A DNA stretch of 33,391 nucleotides from Saprospiraceae bacterium (GCA_027488855.1 JAIYAV010000374.1:1-33391), one strand, 5' to 3'; shown: positions 23,061 to 31,034, counted from the first letter of the stretch. Numbers and translations: made by a program. Notes: generated from the letters alone by a model not told the origin.

Positions 23061-23741
23061 ATGAATCTTGCAAAGTGCATTTCTACCCATTTTTCTGATC
23101 TTGCAGACCACATGCCAGAATTGCCTCCGGGGGTAGAATGGTTGAATCCATTGGGTGAAATTCAGGAATCCGTAGCTGTTTTTCAAATTTTTTTAGAAAA
23201 ATTCTACGCGGATACTGAGCCTCGCCACCTGATTATGGGCATTAACCCGGGCAGGTTTGGCGGAGGGATCACCAATGTTGCGTTTACGGATCCATTGCAT
23301 TTGGAAAAAGAATTGGGCATTTCCAGCTCTTTCCCCAAAAAAGCAGAACTCTCTGCCTATTTTGTGTACCAAGTCATTCATGCGTACGGTGGCCCCAAAC
23401 TGTTTTACGACCACTTCTTCGTCACTTCGGTTTGCCCCTTTGGTTTTGTCAAAAATGGCAAGAACTACAATTACTATGACGAAAAACCCCTGCAAAAAGC
23501 TGCCACCCCCTTTATTGAATACCATTTGGAAGCCATGATTGAACGCTGCCAAATGCGACGGGACAAATGTTTTTGCCTGGGCGAAGGGCAAAATTATGCT
23601 TTTTTGCAAAAGCTCAATGCACAACGGGGCTATTTTCAGGAAATTGTTCCCCTGGCGCACCCCCGTTTCATCATGCAGTACAAACGTAAGTCGGTAGATT
23701 TATACGTGCAAAGCTATTTAGCGTCACTTTGTGATCGCTAA
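23061..23741 (+). CDS. SMUG2-like uracil-DNA glycosylase family protein (DUF4918)
   Basis: This 226-aa protein resembles the SMUG2/DUF4918 branch of the uracil-DNA glycosylase superfamily, which removes damaged or deaminated bases from DNA. The active-site motif MGINPGRFGGGITNVAFTDP (about 59-78) matches the SMUG-type GMNPGPFGxxxTGVPFG pattern, and LAHPRFIMQY near the C-terminus corresponds to the second motif (HPSP in SMUG1). I chose the ATG at 23061; a TTG at 23022 in the same frame would overlap the candidate promoter on the other strand. Base specificity is unknown. Confidence 0.83.
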   Translation: MNLAKCISTHFSDLADHMPELPPGVEWLNPLGEIQESVAVFQIFLEKFYADTEPRHLIMGINPGRFGGGITNVAFTDPLHLEKELGISSSFPKKAELSAYFVYQVIHAYGGPKLFYDHFFVTSVCPFGFVKNGKNYNYYDEKPLQKAATPFIEYHLEAMIERCQMRRDKCFCLGEGQNYAFLQKLNAQRGYFQEIVPLAHPRFIMQYKRKSVDLYVQSYLASLCDR

Positions 23742-23752
23742 GAGCATGTTAA

Positions 23753-24313
23753 TTACTTCACGCTCTTCACGTATTGCTCATAGGTTTTACCATTGTAATG
23801 GCCTTCCCCGACAAACTTCATTTCTGGCAGAATTTGTTCTGGCGTTTTGTAGCCCGGAGAAATGGTCACCCGTTGGAATTTTTCATCGAGGTAAACAAAG
23901 GCGGGATAACCCAATTGTCCATCCAGCAGCGCATAAGCCAACTCATGTACCCCTCTTGACCCACTGGCAATGTATTTGAAGGTATGGTTGTCAAAAACGA
24001 TGTTTTCCTTTTGCTCCGCGTCGAACTTCACCGCATAGAAATGTTTGTTCATCAACTCCGCAACCTTGGGGTCTGTAAAAGTAGAAGCATCCATCTTTTT
24101 GCACCAACCGCACCAATCGGTGTAACAGTCGATGAAAATTTTCTTTTTTTCTTTTTTGTTGGCCTCAACCGCCTCTTGCCAGCTCATCCATTTGATGGCC
24201 ACTGCCTTATCAGCCGATTGAGGTGCCTGATCACCTTTTTTGATGGGTGAAAAAGTATACATGGCCAGCGCTACACCAACCACTGAAAACACCCCAAACA
24301 AAACTTTTTTCAT
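23753..24313 (-). CDS. Periplasmic thioredoxin-fold protein
   Basis: This 186-aa protein has an N-terminal hydrophobic signal or anchor (about 2-20) and a thioredoxin fold with the redox pair CGWC (C68 and C71) in IDCYTDWCGWCKKMD. The pattern KKKIFIDCYTDWCGWCKKMDxxTFTDPxV is that of the thioredoxin_7/DUF255-like group, with the late cis-proline region GQLGYPAFVYLDEK. It probably reduces or isomerises disulfides in exported proteins. It is convergent with the glycosylase gene (11-bp gap) and divergent from ubiX. Confidence 0.9.
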   Translation of the reverse strand: MKKVLFGVFSVVGVALAMYTFSPIKKGDQAPQSADKAVAIKWMSWQEAVEANKKEKKKIFIDCYTDWCGWCKKMDASTFTDPKVAELMNKHFYAVKFDAEQKENIVFDNHTFKYIASGSRGVHELAYALLDGQLGYPAFVYLDEKFQRVTISPGYKTPEQILPEMKFVGEGHYNGKTYEQYVKSVK

Positions 24314-24399
24314 GTTTTAATCATTTTAGCGTTACCAACATAACGAGATAAATCCTTCAAAAGTTGGATTGACCTACATTTTCAAATGACTACGTCCGG

Positions 24400-24969
24400 A
24401 TGACTACAAATGTACAAAAAATAGTCTTGGCAATTGGTGGTTCCAGCGGGGCGATTTATGCCAAACTGTTGATGGATCGCCTCCTACAAATGCCAGAACA
24501 ATGGGCCAAGGTAGGGGTGGTGATGAGTGGCAATGCCAAATTCAACTGGGAGTACGAGCTGGGCAACCGGGACTATGAGCAATACCCTTTTGATTTTTAC
24601 GACAAAAATGACTTCATGGCCCCCTTCGCCTCGGGATCGGCGCGTTATGGCACCATGATCGTTTGCCCCTGCTCGATGGGTTTATTGGGGCGGATTGCGG
24701 CAGGCGTATCCAGCGATTTGACTACCCGCGCAGCGGACGTAATCCTGAAGGAGCGCCGTAAACTCATTCTGGTCTTGCGTGAAACGCCGTATAGCCTGAT
24801 TCACATCAACAACATGAAGGCCGTGACAGAAGCGGGAGGCATCATTTGCCCAGCTACGCCTTCGTATTATTCAAAGCCGGCTACGATTGAGGAATTGGCG
24901 CTGACGGTGGTGGATCGGGTGCTGGATTTGGCGGGTTTTGATCCGCCGACTTATCGGTGGAGTGAGTGA
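24400..24969 (+). CDS. ubiX: UbiX-family flavin prenyltransferase
   Basis: UbiX attaches a dimethylallyl group to FMN to make prenylated FMN, the cofactor of UbiD-type decarboxylases. The 189-aa protein has the FMN-binding start VLAIGGSSGAIYAKLLM (about 9-25), the conserved VCPCSMGLLGRIAAGVSSDLTTRAADVILKERR segment (about 88-120) and LVLRETPYSLIHINNM (about 124-139). Length is normal. In menaquinone-using Bacteroidota it could serve quinone synthesis or another decarboxylase; no ubiD is visible here. Confidence 0.95.
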   Translation: MTTNVQKIVLAIGGSSGAIYAKLLMDRLLQMPEQWAKVGVVMSGNAKFNWEYELGNRDYEQYPFDFYDKNDFMAPFASGSARYGTMIVCPCSMGLLGRIAAGVSSDLTTRAADVILKERRKLILVLRETPYSLIHINNMKAVTEAGGIICPATPSYYSKPATIEELALTVVDRVLDLAGFDPPTYRWSE

Positions 24970-25024
24970 TCAATCATTTATTTCAATCCCAAATCAGCAA
25001 AACAGTACATTAATCAATATTTTT

Positions 25025-25032
25025 TACCTTTG
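25025..25032 (+). promoter_or_regulatory. Candidate -7 box of the FKBP gene
   Basis: TACCTTTG matches TAnnTTTG fully and lies about 40 nt before the start codon at 25073. The -33 element is not clear. Confidence 0.5.
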
Positions 25033-25072
25033 TGCGTTCTTTTTCCCAGCTTCATTCAATCAACCAAAAAAC

Positions 25073-25729
25073 ATGAAAAAGATCACGATTCTTAGCATCG
25101 TATTTTCCTTGTTCATCAGCGGCCTTTGGGCTCAAAATCAAATGAGTAAAATGGATTCTGTTAGTTACAACCTGGGTATCTTGATTGCCCAAAACCTCAA
25201 GCAGCAAGGTTTGGGCGACGTAAACCCTGCCCAATTGGCCAAAGGTGTGGCCGATGCCCTTGCGGGTGCCAGTGTCGATCTGGCCAAGTGCAATGAGTCG
25301 GTATCTGAATACATTCAGGCACAGCAAGCCAAAAAATTTGAAGGCAATATTGCTGCGGGCAAGAAGTTTTTGGAAGAAAACAAACTACGTCCCGGAGTCG
25401 TTACGACTGCCAGTGGCCTGCAATACGAAGTGATGAAACCAGGCGCGGGTGCCAAACCTACTGCTGCCGACAAAGTTACCGTACATTACCACGGTACTCT
25501 TTTGGATGGTTTTATCTTCGATAGCTCGGTGAACCGCGGCCAACCCGCTACCTTTGGCGTTACCCAAGTGATCCAAGGCTGGGTAGAAGGCTTGCAATTG
25601 ATGCCGCTGGGGTCAAAATACAAGTTTTTCATTCCTTACAACCTGGGTTACGGTGAGCGTGGAGCAGGTGGCGACATTGGCCCATATGCAACCTTGGTTT
25701 TCGAAGTTGAATTGCTGAAAATCAATTAA
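25073..25729 (+). CDS. FKBP-type peptidyl-prolyl cis-trans isomerase (FkpA/Mip-like)
   Basis: This 218-aa protein has a signal peptide (about 1-20, FISGLWA/QNQ), an N-terminal helical dimerisation domain (about 22-110) and a C-terminal FKBP domain (about 125-218). Motifs include VTVHYHGTLLDGFIFDSSVNRGQPATFGV, VIQGWVEGLQLMPLGSKYKFFIP and LGYGERGAGGDIGPYATLVFEVELL, which carry the usual substrate-pocket aromatics. It would help fold exported proteins in the periplasm. I chose the ATG at 25073 because the longer frame from 24938 begins inside ubiX and runs through the promoter. Confidence 0.94.
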   Translation: MKKITILSIVFSLFISGLWAQNQMSKMDSVSYNLGILIAQNLKQQGLGDVNPAQLAKGVADALAGASVDLAKCNESVSEYIQAQQAKKFEGNIAAGKKFLEENKLRPGVVTTASGLQYEVMKPGAGAKPTAADKVTVHYHGTLLDGFIFDSSVNRGQPATFGVTQVIQGWVEGLQLMPLGSKYKFFIPYNLGYGERGAGGDIGPYATLVFEVELLKIN

Positions 25730-25734
25730 ATAAA

Positions 25735-25916
25735 GATGAGAGAGGAGAGATGAGAGAGGAGAGATGAAAGATAAGAGATGAAAGATGCTACCGCAGAGAC
25801 TTAGACAAGGTCATCGTCAAAAACGCTGCGGTAGCATCTTTCATCTTTCATCTTTCATCTTTCATCTTTCATCTTTCATCTCTTTTTCATCTCTCATCTT
25901 TCATCTCTCCTCTTTC
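25735..25916. repeat. Inverted heptad repeats around a 15-bp hairpin
   Basis: A left arm of GATGAAA/GATGAGA-type heptads (25735-25785) faces a right arm of CATCTTT heptads (about 25836-25916, with at least five perfect copies). Between them is a 15-bp perfect stem, AAGATGCTACCGCAG (25782-25796) with its complement at 25826-25840, and a 29-nt loop. The right arm ends two bases before the trmD start codon. Confidence 0.9.
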
Positions 25917-25918
25917 CT

Positions 25919-26599
25919 ATGCGCATCGACATCATCACCATTCAACCCGATCTCCTCGACAGCCCCTTCGCCCACTCGATCATGAAGAGAGCCCGGGACA
26001 AGGGATTGCTGCAAGTGGAAGTCCACAACCTGCGGGAATACGGCCTTGGCCAACACCGCCAGGTGGACGACTATCAGTTTGGGGGTGGGGCAGGCATGGT
26101 CATGATGCTGGAGCCCATTGTGGTTTGTATCGAAAAGCTCCAGGCTGAACGCAGGTACGATGAGGTGATCTTCATGACTCCCGATGGCCAACGTTTTGAT
26201 CAAAAAACGGCCAATCGACTGTCGATGAAGGAAAACCTGATCATCCTCTGCGGTCACTACAAGGGCATTGACGAGCGCATCCGGGAGCATTTCATCACGA
26301 TGGAAATTTCCATTGGTGATTTTGTACTTTCGGGTGGGGAGTTGCCTGCGGCCCTGGTAGTCGACGCCATTGGGCGCTTGATTCCAGGTGTGCTCAACGA
26401 TGAAACTTCGGCCCTGTTCGACTCTTTTCAGGACGACATGTTGGCCCCACCTGTGTATACCCGCCCAGCAGAATTTCGCGGCTGGGGCGTACCGGAAGTG
26501 CTGCTTTCCGGCAACTTCAAAGCCATCGACGATTGGCGGTATGATGAGGCTTTGCGCCGAACGCAGGAGCGTCGTCCGGATTTATTGGAAGAAAAATAG
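25919..26599 (+). CDS. trmD: tRNA (guanine-N1)-methyltransferase
   Basis: TrmD methylates G37 of tRNAs that read CNN codons, preventing +1 frameshifting. The 226-aa protein has a normal length, and the SPOUT-fold knot region is visible: [13 protein letters not shown] (about 42-54), [13 protein letters not shown] (about 108-120) and [23 protein letters not shown] sequence (about 127-142). The start [11 protein letters not shown] is canonical, so the leader must lie in the heptad palindrome. It is not in the usual rimM-trmD-rplS cluster and is followed by a glycosyltransferase after 26 bp. Confidence 0.97.
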   Translation: MRIDIITIQPDLLDSPFAHSIMKRARDKGLLQVEVHNLREYGLGQHRQVDDYQFGGGAGMVMMLEPIVVCIEKLQAERRYDEVIFMTPDGQRFDQKTANRLSMKENLIILCGHYKGIDERIREHFITMEISIGDFVLSGGELPAALVVDAIGRLIPGVLNDETSALFDSFQDDMLAPPVYTRPAEFRGWGVPEVLLSGNFKAIDDWRYDEALRRTQERRPDLLEEK

Positions 26600-26625
26600 C
26601 CCCAACACCACCAGCATCCAGCCAC

Positions 26626-27330
26626 ATGAAAATTGACATCATCCTTCCTTGTTACAATCCCATCCCTGGCTGGTCAGACAACATCATCCAATCCTATCAA
26701 CACATCCAGGAATTGGCACCCCAATTTCAAATCCGCATCATTTTGGTCAACGACGGGAGTGTACGCAATGTGGATGAGCAAGATTTTGAAAAACTGGACC
26801 AGGCATTGCCCAATTTCCACCCCATTCAGTATACTCCAAATCGGGGCAAAGGTTACGCCATTCGGATGGGAGCTGCCGTTGCGAACGCGCCTTGTGTTTT
26901 GTTTACGGACATCGATTTTCCCTATCTGGAAGAAGATTTGATCGCCATGGCAAAACAGCTTCAGGAGGCCAAAACAGACATTGTGGTGGGTGTGCGGGCA
27001 GGCAATTATTACCAAAACGTCCCAATGTGGCGGGCTTTTATCTCCAAAATGCTCAAACTGATGATTCGAACCCTGTTGCGGGTGAAAATCACCGACTCGC
27101 AAGGGGGATTAAAAGGTTTTTCTCAAAAAGGATTGACCGTATTAAAAACCACCCAAATTGACCGCTATTTATTTGATTTGGAACTGATCAAATTGGCTTC
27201 TCAGCGCAAAGACATTGACTTGCAGCCGATGGTGGTCAATTTAAAACCCCACGTGGTTTTTGCACCCGTTGGACTGGCCATTTTGCGCCGGGAATTCGGC
27301 AATTTTTTGAAGGTTTTATTCATGCGCTAA
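26626..27330 (+). CDS. Family 2 glycosyltransferase
   Basis: This 234-aa GT-A-fold enzyme has IDIILPCYNPIPGW (about 3-16), LVNDGS (40-45), NRGKGYAIRMGA (about 72-83) and the metal-binding DxD in LFTDIDFPY (D95 and D97), then KGFSQKGL and FDLELIKLA. It transfers a sugar from an activated donor, probably to a lipid carrier as in DPM1/GtrB-like enzymes, but has no C-terminal membrane helices. It begins 26 bp after trmD and overlaps the convergent DUF6495-like gene by 15 bp at their 3' ends. Confidence 0.92.
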   Translation: MKIDIILPCYNPIPGWSDNIIQSYQHIQELAPQFQIRIILVNDGSVRNVDEQDFEKLDQALPNFHPIQYTPNRGKGYAIRMGAAVANAPCVLFTDIDFPYLEEDLIAMAKQLQEAKTDIVVGVRAGNYYQNVPMWRAFISKMLKLMIRTLLRVKITDSQGGLKGFSQKGLTVLKTTQIDRYLFDLELIKLASQRKDIDLQPMVVNLKPHVVFAPVGLAILRREFGNFLKVLFMR

Positions 27331-27807
27331 ACTACTGGCCAATGCTTTGTACAATAGCCCATCTTTGGAAATCCGCGCTCCGTTTTCAATCATACGGAAC
27401 AATTCGGCTTCCCGATCTCCATTTTGATACGCCTTTTCAGCCGTATATACCTTGGCTTTGATCACTCCACTTTGAATTTTTTGTAAAATATCAGCGGTAT
27501 TTTCCGCCGTAAAAGCGTCAGATTCGCTTGCTCCGTCGAGTGTCAATCCCACTAAAACGATTTTTTCCTTTTGGCAATGAAAGGTCTTAATATCTTTGGG
27601 GCTGTGAAATTCAAGAAATGCCAGTTCCTGAAGCGTACGTTCAAAGAGGGCATCGCTGAATTGTTCGATCAATTCGTCTACTTTTGGCGACTGATCGGCC
27701 TTGAGCTGAACCCAATCCGAACCGGGAATGCCATTGAGTGCTAAAAAACGCACAAAATCGGGTTCAAGACCTTGCAATTCCTGGTTTGTAAAGCGGCGAT
27801 ACTTCAT
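27316..27807 (-). CDS. DUF6495-like protein, function unknown
   Basis: This 163-aa soluble, acidic protein begins MKYRRFTNQELQGLEPDFVRFLALNGI, which resembles Bacteroidota proteins of the DUF6495 family. It has no catalytic motif or membrane segment that I can see. I chose the ATG at 27807; the longer frame to 27888 adds residues with no family resemblance. The C-terminal 15 bases overlap the 3' end of the glycosyltransferase gene. Confidence 0.72.
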   Translation of the reverse strand: MKYRRFTNQELQGLEPDFVRFLALNGIPGSDWVQLKADQSPKVDELIEQFSDALFERTLQELAFLEFHSPKDIKTFHCQKEKIVLVGLTLDGASESDAFTAENTADILQKIQSGVIKAKVYTAEKAYQNGDREAELFRMIENGARISKDGLLYKALASSLAHE

Positions 27808-27900
27808 GGTAGAAAAATTTTGCGGAGCAAAAGTCCATAAAATTTCAATTTCCGCCCAAAGTATTTCATTAACATTGCAAAAAAACACAGTATAACCAAT

Positions 27901-28746
27901 ATGGAATCAACTACACTCTTAATGCCGAATTTTGCCGATCCACAAGTTTGGATCAGTCTACTTACCCTTACTTTTTTAGAAATTGTACTGGGTGTGGACA
28001 ACATCATTTTCATTTCGATTGCAGCCAACAAATTGAATCCCACGGATCAAGCCAAAGCCCGCAACATTGGGATGTTATTGGCGATGGTCTTTCGGGTGAT
28101 TTTGCTGTTTGGAATATCGTATCTGATTGCCATGCAGAATCCTATCCTCAGCTTTCATGGAACGTATTTCCACGCGGGATTCACGGGCCAAAGTTTGATC
28201 CTGATCGCCGGGGGCTTGTTTTTGTTGTACAAAGCCACCAGCGAAATTCACCACAAGTTGGAAGGTGCACACGCAGTGGATGACGACATGAATCAGGGAT
28301 CCAAAATTTTTGCCTCCTTGCCCAAGGTCATCATTCAAATTGCTCTGATCAACATCGTCTTTTCTTTCGACTCCATTCTGACCGCGGTTGGTTTGACCAA
28401 GGATCTGACCATTATGATCGTTTCCGTAGTCATTTCCATCCTGATCATGATGGCTTTTGCTGGTCCGGTGGGCAGCTTTGTCAATCGCCACCCCACGATC
28501 CAAATGTTGGGTTTGGCCTTCTTGATCATGATTGGTTTTATGCTGATCGCCGAAGGTGCGCACCTGGCTCACCTGAACATCGCCGGATCAGAAGTAGGCA
28601 CAGTACCCAAGGGTTACCTCTATTTCTCCATTGCTTTCTCGCTCTTTGTAGAGGCACTGAATATGCGCTTGCGCAAAAAAGAAGTCCCAGTCCAATTGCG
28701 TGGTTATCAGGAAGAAGCCATTCAAGAAGGGGTGATGAAACCTTAA
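27901..28746 (+). CDS. TerC-family integral membrane protein
   Basis: This 281-aa protein has eight or so membrane helices and the TerC hallmarks LEIVLGVDNIIFISI (acidic residues in helix 1) and the repeated INIVFSFDSILTAVGLT in helix 4. TerC proteins handle divalent metals, notably manganese efflux near the secretion machinery; resistance to tellurite is only one named phenotype. Length and motifs are normal. The 3' side is followed by a heptad palindrome at 28750-28822. Confidence 0.93.
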   Translation: MESTTLLMPNFADPQVWISLLTLTFLEIVLGVDNIIFISIAANKLNPTDQAKARNIGMLLAMVFRVILLFGISYLIAMQNPILSFHGTYFHAGFTGQSLILIAGGLFLLYKATSEIHHKLEGAHAVDDDMNQGSKIFASLPKVIIQIALINIVFSFDSILTAVGLTKDLTIMIVSVVISILIMMAFAGPVGSFVNRHPTIQMLGLAFLIMIGFMLIAEGAHLAHLNIAGSEVGTVPKGYLYFSIAFSLFVEALNMRLRKKEVPVQLRGYQEEAIQEGVMKP

Positions 28747-28749
28747 ATA

Positions 28750-28822
28750 AGCTTTCAGCAGTCAGCGATCAGCTAAGTGAAAATTCCTTAAGCTGATCGC
28801 TGATGGCTGATTGCTGAAAGCT
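28750..28822. repeat. Heptad-type inverted repeat
   Basis: A left arm of 3 heptads (28750-28774, AGCTTTCAGCAGTCAGCGATC...) faces a right arm of 4 heptads of the GCTGATN/GCTGAAA type (28791-28822). The right arm has one extra unit (CATCAGC on the other strand). The element ends 5 bases before the methyltransferase start codon at 28828. Confidence 0.88.
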
Positions 28823-28827
28823 AATAC

Positions 28828-29673
28828 ATGAAGCGTCTCTACCGTTTTCTCCATCCCCGGTTCCAAAGCCTGTTTTTAGAGTACAAAGTGGCCTTTCAGC
28901 CGCGATATGGGCATGGCAAGCCCCCTCATGATTTGTTGTACCAGCACATCAATGCCCGAAGGGGGGAATATGGCGTACTGTTGGAGCAGGTGATGCTTTA
29001 CCGAACCCAGATTCAGGCCATTAAACCCCTGGATCAGGAAGAAGATGTCAGCCAGCCGGGCTGGAACAATGGCTTTTTACCGGGTTTGGACATCGCTACT
29101 CTTTATGCTTTTTTGCCCATTTTTAAGCCCCGAAAGTACGTGGAAATTGGCTCCGGGAACTCCACCAAAGTTGCTCGTCGCGCCATTCAGAACAATGGTT
29201 TGAGTACGCAAATCATCTCGATTGATCCGATGCCCCGTGCCGAAATAGACCATTTGGCCGATCAGGTCATCCGGGCACCGTTTGAACAAACGAATTTTGA
29301 TTTTCTCTTTGAGCTGGAGGCCAACGACATCCTCTTTGTAGACAACTCCCACCGCATCCTGCCCAATTCGGATGCCATGGTGTTTTTTATGGAGGTATTG
29401 CCCAAGCTCAAACCAGGAGTGATCATCCACATTCACGACATTTATCTGCCTTACGATTACCCGCAGTTCATGTGTGATCGCTTTTATTCGGAACAATACG
29501 GACTAGCTGCCTTCATTCTGGCCAACCCAGCACGCTTTGCTACCCTGATGCCGAACTACTTCGTAGATCAAGATCCTGAATTGCGCGAAATATTGACCCC
29601 ACTCTGGAAACATCCCAACTTACAGGGGGTGGAGCAGCATGGGGGATCTTTTTGGCTACGAATAGAGAGATGA
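28828..29673 (+). CDS. Class I SAM-dependent methyltransferase (Methyltransf_24-like)
   Basis: This 281-aa soluble protein has a Rossmann methyltransferase core: motif I KYVEIGSGNSTKVARRA (about 106-122), an acidic ribose-binding loop around IISIDPMPRAEID (about 130-142), NDILFVDNSH (about 168-177) and GVIIHIHDIYLPYDYP (about 196-211). The substrate is unknown; relatives modify sugars or small metabolites. The last residues and the TGA stop (29671-29673) fall inside the heptad repeat that follows, so the C-terminus may have been altered when the repeat arose. Confidence 0.85.
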   Translation: MKRLYRFLHPRFQSLFLEYKVAFQPRYGHGKPPHDLLYQHINARRGEYGVLLEQVMLYRTQIQAIKPLDQEEDVSQPGWNNGFLPGLDIATLYAFLPIFKPRKYVEIGSGNSTKVARRAIQNNGLSTQIISIDPMPRAEIDHLADQVIRAPFEQTNFDFLFELEANDILFVDNSHRILPNSDAMVFFMEVLPKLKPGVIIHIHDIYLPYDYPQFMCDRFYSEQYGLAAFILANPARFATLMPNYFVDQDPELREILTPLWKHPNLQGVEQHGGSFWLRIER

Positions 29674-29753
29674 AAGATGAAAGATGAGAGATGAGAGATG
29701 AAAGCGTGTAATCCCTTTTTTCATCTCTCATCTTTCATCTCTCATCTCTTTTT
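29665..29753. repeat. Inverted heptad repeats overlapping a gene end
   Basis: A left arm of GATGAAA/GATGAGA heptads (29665-29704) faces a right arm of CATCTCT/CATCTTT heptads (about 29719-29753) across a 14-nt loop. It overlaps the methyltransferase stop codon and ends in CTCTTTTT, so it can act as an intrinsic terminator for that gene. Confidence 0.88.
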
Positions 29754-29756
29754 ACC

Positions 29757-29764
29757 TATTTTTG
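29757..29764 (+). promoter_or_regulatory. Candidate -7 box of the lipoprotein gene
   Basis: TATTTTTG fits TAnnTTTG and lies immediately after the heptad terminator, 31 nt before the lipoprotein start codon at 29796. Confidence 0.5.
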
Positions 29765-29795
29765 CGCCCAAATTCATTAACCAACCACTACAATC

Positions 29796-30323
29796 ATGTT
29801 CAAATCGAGTTTAATGACCCTTATTTTGGGTTTTGCCATAGCTTTTGGCTTGTCTTCCTGCGGAGGCAAGGGTGGCGCGAAAAATGAAAACGTTTATTTG
29901 AATGACTTTGAAGCGTTTTACGGCTTCAACGAAAAAGTAGACAAGGGCAAAGCCCACAGTGGCGAGTGTTACTACGCCATTGATTCTACGTTGGAGTACA
30001 GCATTGGCTTCATTCGGAAGTTCAACAAAATTTCATCCAAGAAATACAAGAAGGTCAAATTTTCGGCCTTTGTATTGTTGCCAGCGGCCAATTCTTCGGT
30101 AGACATGGTGATCCAGATTTGGGACCCCAAGATTACGCCACTCAAGGTGCAATCCGCGCCAGTCACTGGTCAGTTGGGCATCAACAAATGGATCGAAGTT
30201 TCGCTGGAACTGCCTTTGACGGGCAATCTGTACAACCCTGAAAATGACTTGCGTTGCTTTTTCTTCAATGCCAACCGCAATCAAATTTTTGTAGACGACT
30301 TCAAGGTGGAGCTGATTGAATAA
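29796..30323 (+). CDS. Lipoprotein of unknown function
   Basis: This 175-aa protein has a lipoprotein signal peptide (lipobox LSSC at about 19-22, followed by GGKGG), so it is likely anchored in the membrane. The rest (VYLNDFEAFYGFNE..., SAFVLLPAANSSVDMVIQIWD, WIEVSLELPLTG, NQIFVDDFKVELIE) is beta-rich and resembles a jelly-roll carbohydrate-binding fold, but I recognise no named family. It is flanked by the heptad terminator and a palindromic hairpin. Confidence 0.8.
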   Translation: MFKSSLMTLILGFAIAFGLSSCGGKGGAKNENVYLNDFEAFYGFNEKVDKGKAHSGECYYAIDSTLEYSIGFIRKFNKISSKKYKKVKFSAFVLLPAANSSVDMVIQIWDPKITPLKVQSAPVTGQLGINKWIEVSLELPLTGNLYNPENDLRCFFFNANRNQIFVDDFKVELIE

Positions 30324-30331
30324 TAATTTCA

Positions 30332-30371
30332 AGTATAGTAGAGACGCACGGTTGTGTGTCTCTACTATACT
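30332..30371. terminator. 18-bp hairpin between convergent genes
   Basis: AGTATAGTAGAGACGCAC (30332-30349) pairs with 30354-30371 across a GGTT loop with one G-T pair. It lies between the convergent lipoprotein and DedA genes and probably ends both, although neither side has a strong T-run. The core GTAGAGACGCAC resembles dispersed hairpins known from other bacterial genomes. Confidence 0.7.
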
Positions 30372-30380
30372 GTTTATTGC

Positions 30381-31034
30381 TTACGCTTCTTTCTTTTTGG
30401 TAAAATACCCTTTCAGCGCCTGGTACACAATTGGCAGTACGCTGATGCCAATCACGCCCAGTACCACCAGACTAAAATTCTCCTTCACCACGGGCACATT
30501 GCCAAACCAATAGCCCAACATGGTGATCGGTACCACCCAAATGAAGGCACTAAAGATGGTGTAAAACATGTAACTGCCCCAGCTCATCTGGCCGACTCCG
30601 GCAATGAAGGGCACAAAACTGCGCATGATGGGCACAAAACGGCTCAGCACCACCGCCATCGCGCCGTACTTGTCATAAAACGCCTTGGTGCGCTCCAAGT
30701 ATTCCATTTTGATCCAACGGCTTTTGATCTGGAAAATGCGTGGACCGAAATAACGTCCAATCGCATAGTTTACCGTATTGCCCAATACTGCCGCCACAAA
30801 AAACAGGATGATCAGCAGGGTGATGTCCAGTTTTTGGGCACTAGCGGCCAAGGCACCTGCGGCAAACAAAAGGCTATCCCCAGGCAGGATGGGGGTAACT
30901 ACCAAACCCGTTTCAGCAAAAACAATCACAAAAAGGATGATGTAAACCAAATTGCCATATTGGTTGACCATTTCCAATAAGTGATCATCGATATGTAGAA
31001 TAAAATCAATCAATTGGCCGATAAATAGGAACAT
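30381..31034 (-). CDS. DedA-family membrane protein
   Basis: This 217-aa protein has the DedA/SNARE-associated pattern of membrane helices, including the FAETGLVVTPILPGDSLLFAAGALA and FVPIMRSFVPFIAGVGQMSW motifs with conserved acidic, proline and arginine residues that form the re-entrant loops. DedA proteins help flip undecaprenyl phosphate or other lipids and support envelope homeostasis. I chose the ATG at 31034 because the frame to 31085 adds an unlikely hydrophilic leader. Confidence 0.92.
   Translation of the reverse strand: MFLFIGQLIDFILHIDDHLLEMVNQYGNLVYIILFVIVFAETGLVVTPILPGDSLLFAAGALAASAQKLDITLLIILFFVAAVLGNTVNYAIGRYFGPRIFQIKSRWIKMEYLERTKAFYDKYGAMAVVLSRFVPIMRSFVPFIAGVGQMSWGSYMFYTIFSAFIWVVPITMLGYWFGNVPVVKENFSLVVLGVIGISVLPIVYQALKGYFTKKKEA

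Noticed and set aside
22852..23073. 73-codon minus-strand frame over the cryptic unit
   Set aside because: It starts upstream of the promoter box and runs through the terminator, so it cannot be the product of that transcript; the 30-codon frame fits the signals better.
24938..25072. Extended start for the FKBP protein
   Set aside because: The extension begins within ubiX and crosses the promoter box; the ATG at 25073 is followed by a proper signal peptide.
25735..25916. Possible CRISPR array from the regular repeats
   Set aside because: The repeats are 7 nt with no spacers between them and form inverted arms.
27901..28746. Tellurite-resistance operon from the TerC protein
   Set aside because: No other ter genes are near; TerC-family proteins are common metal transporters without a tellurite role.
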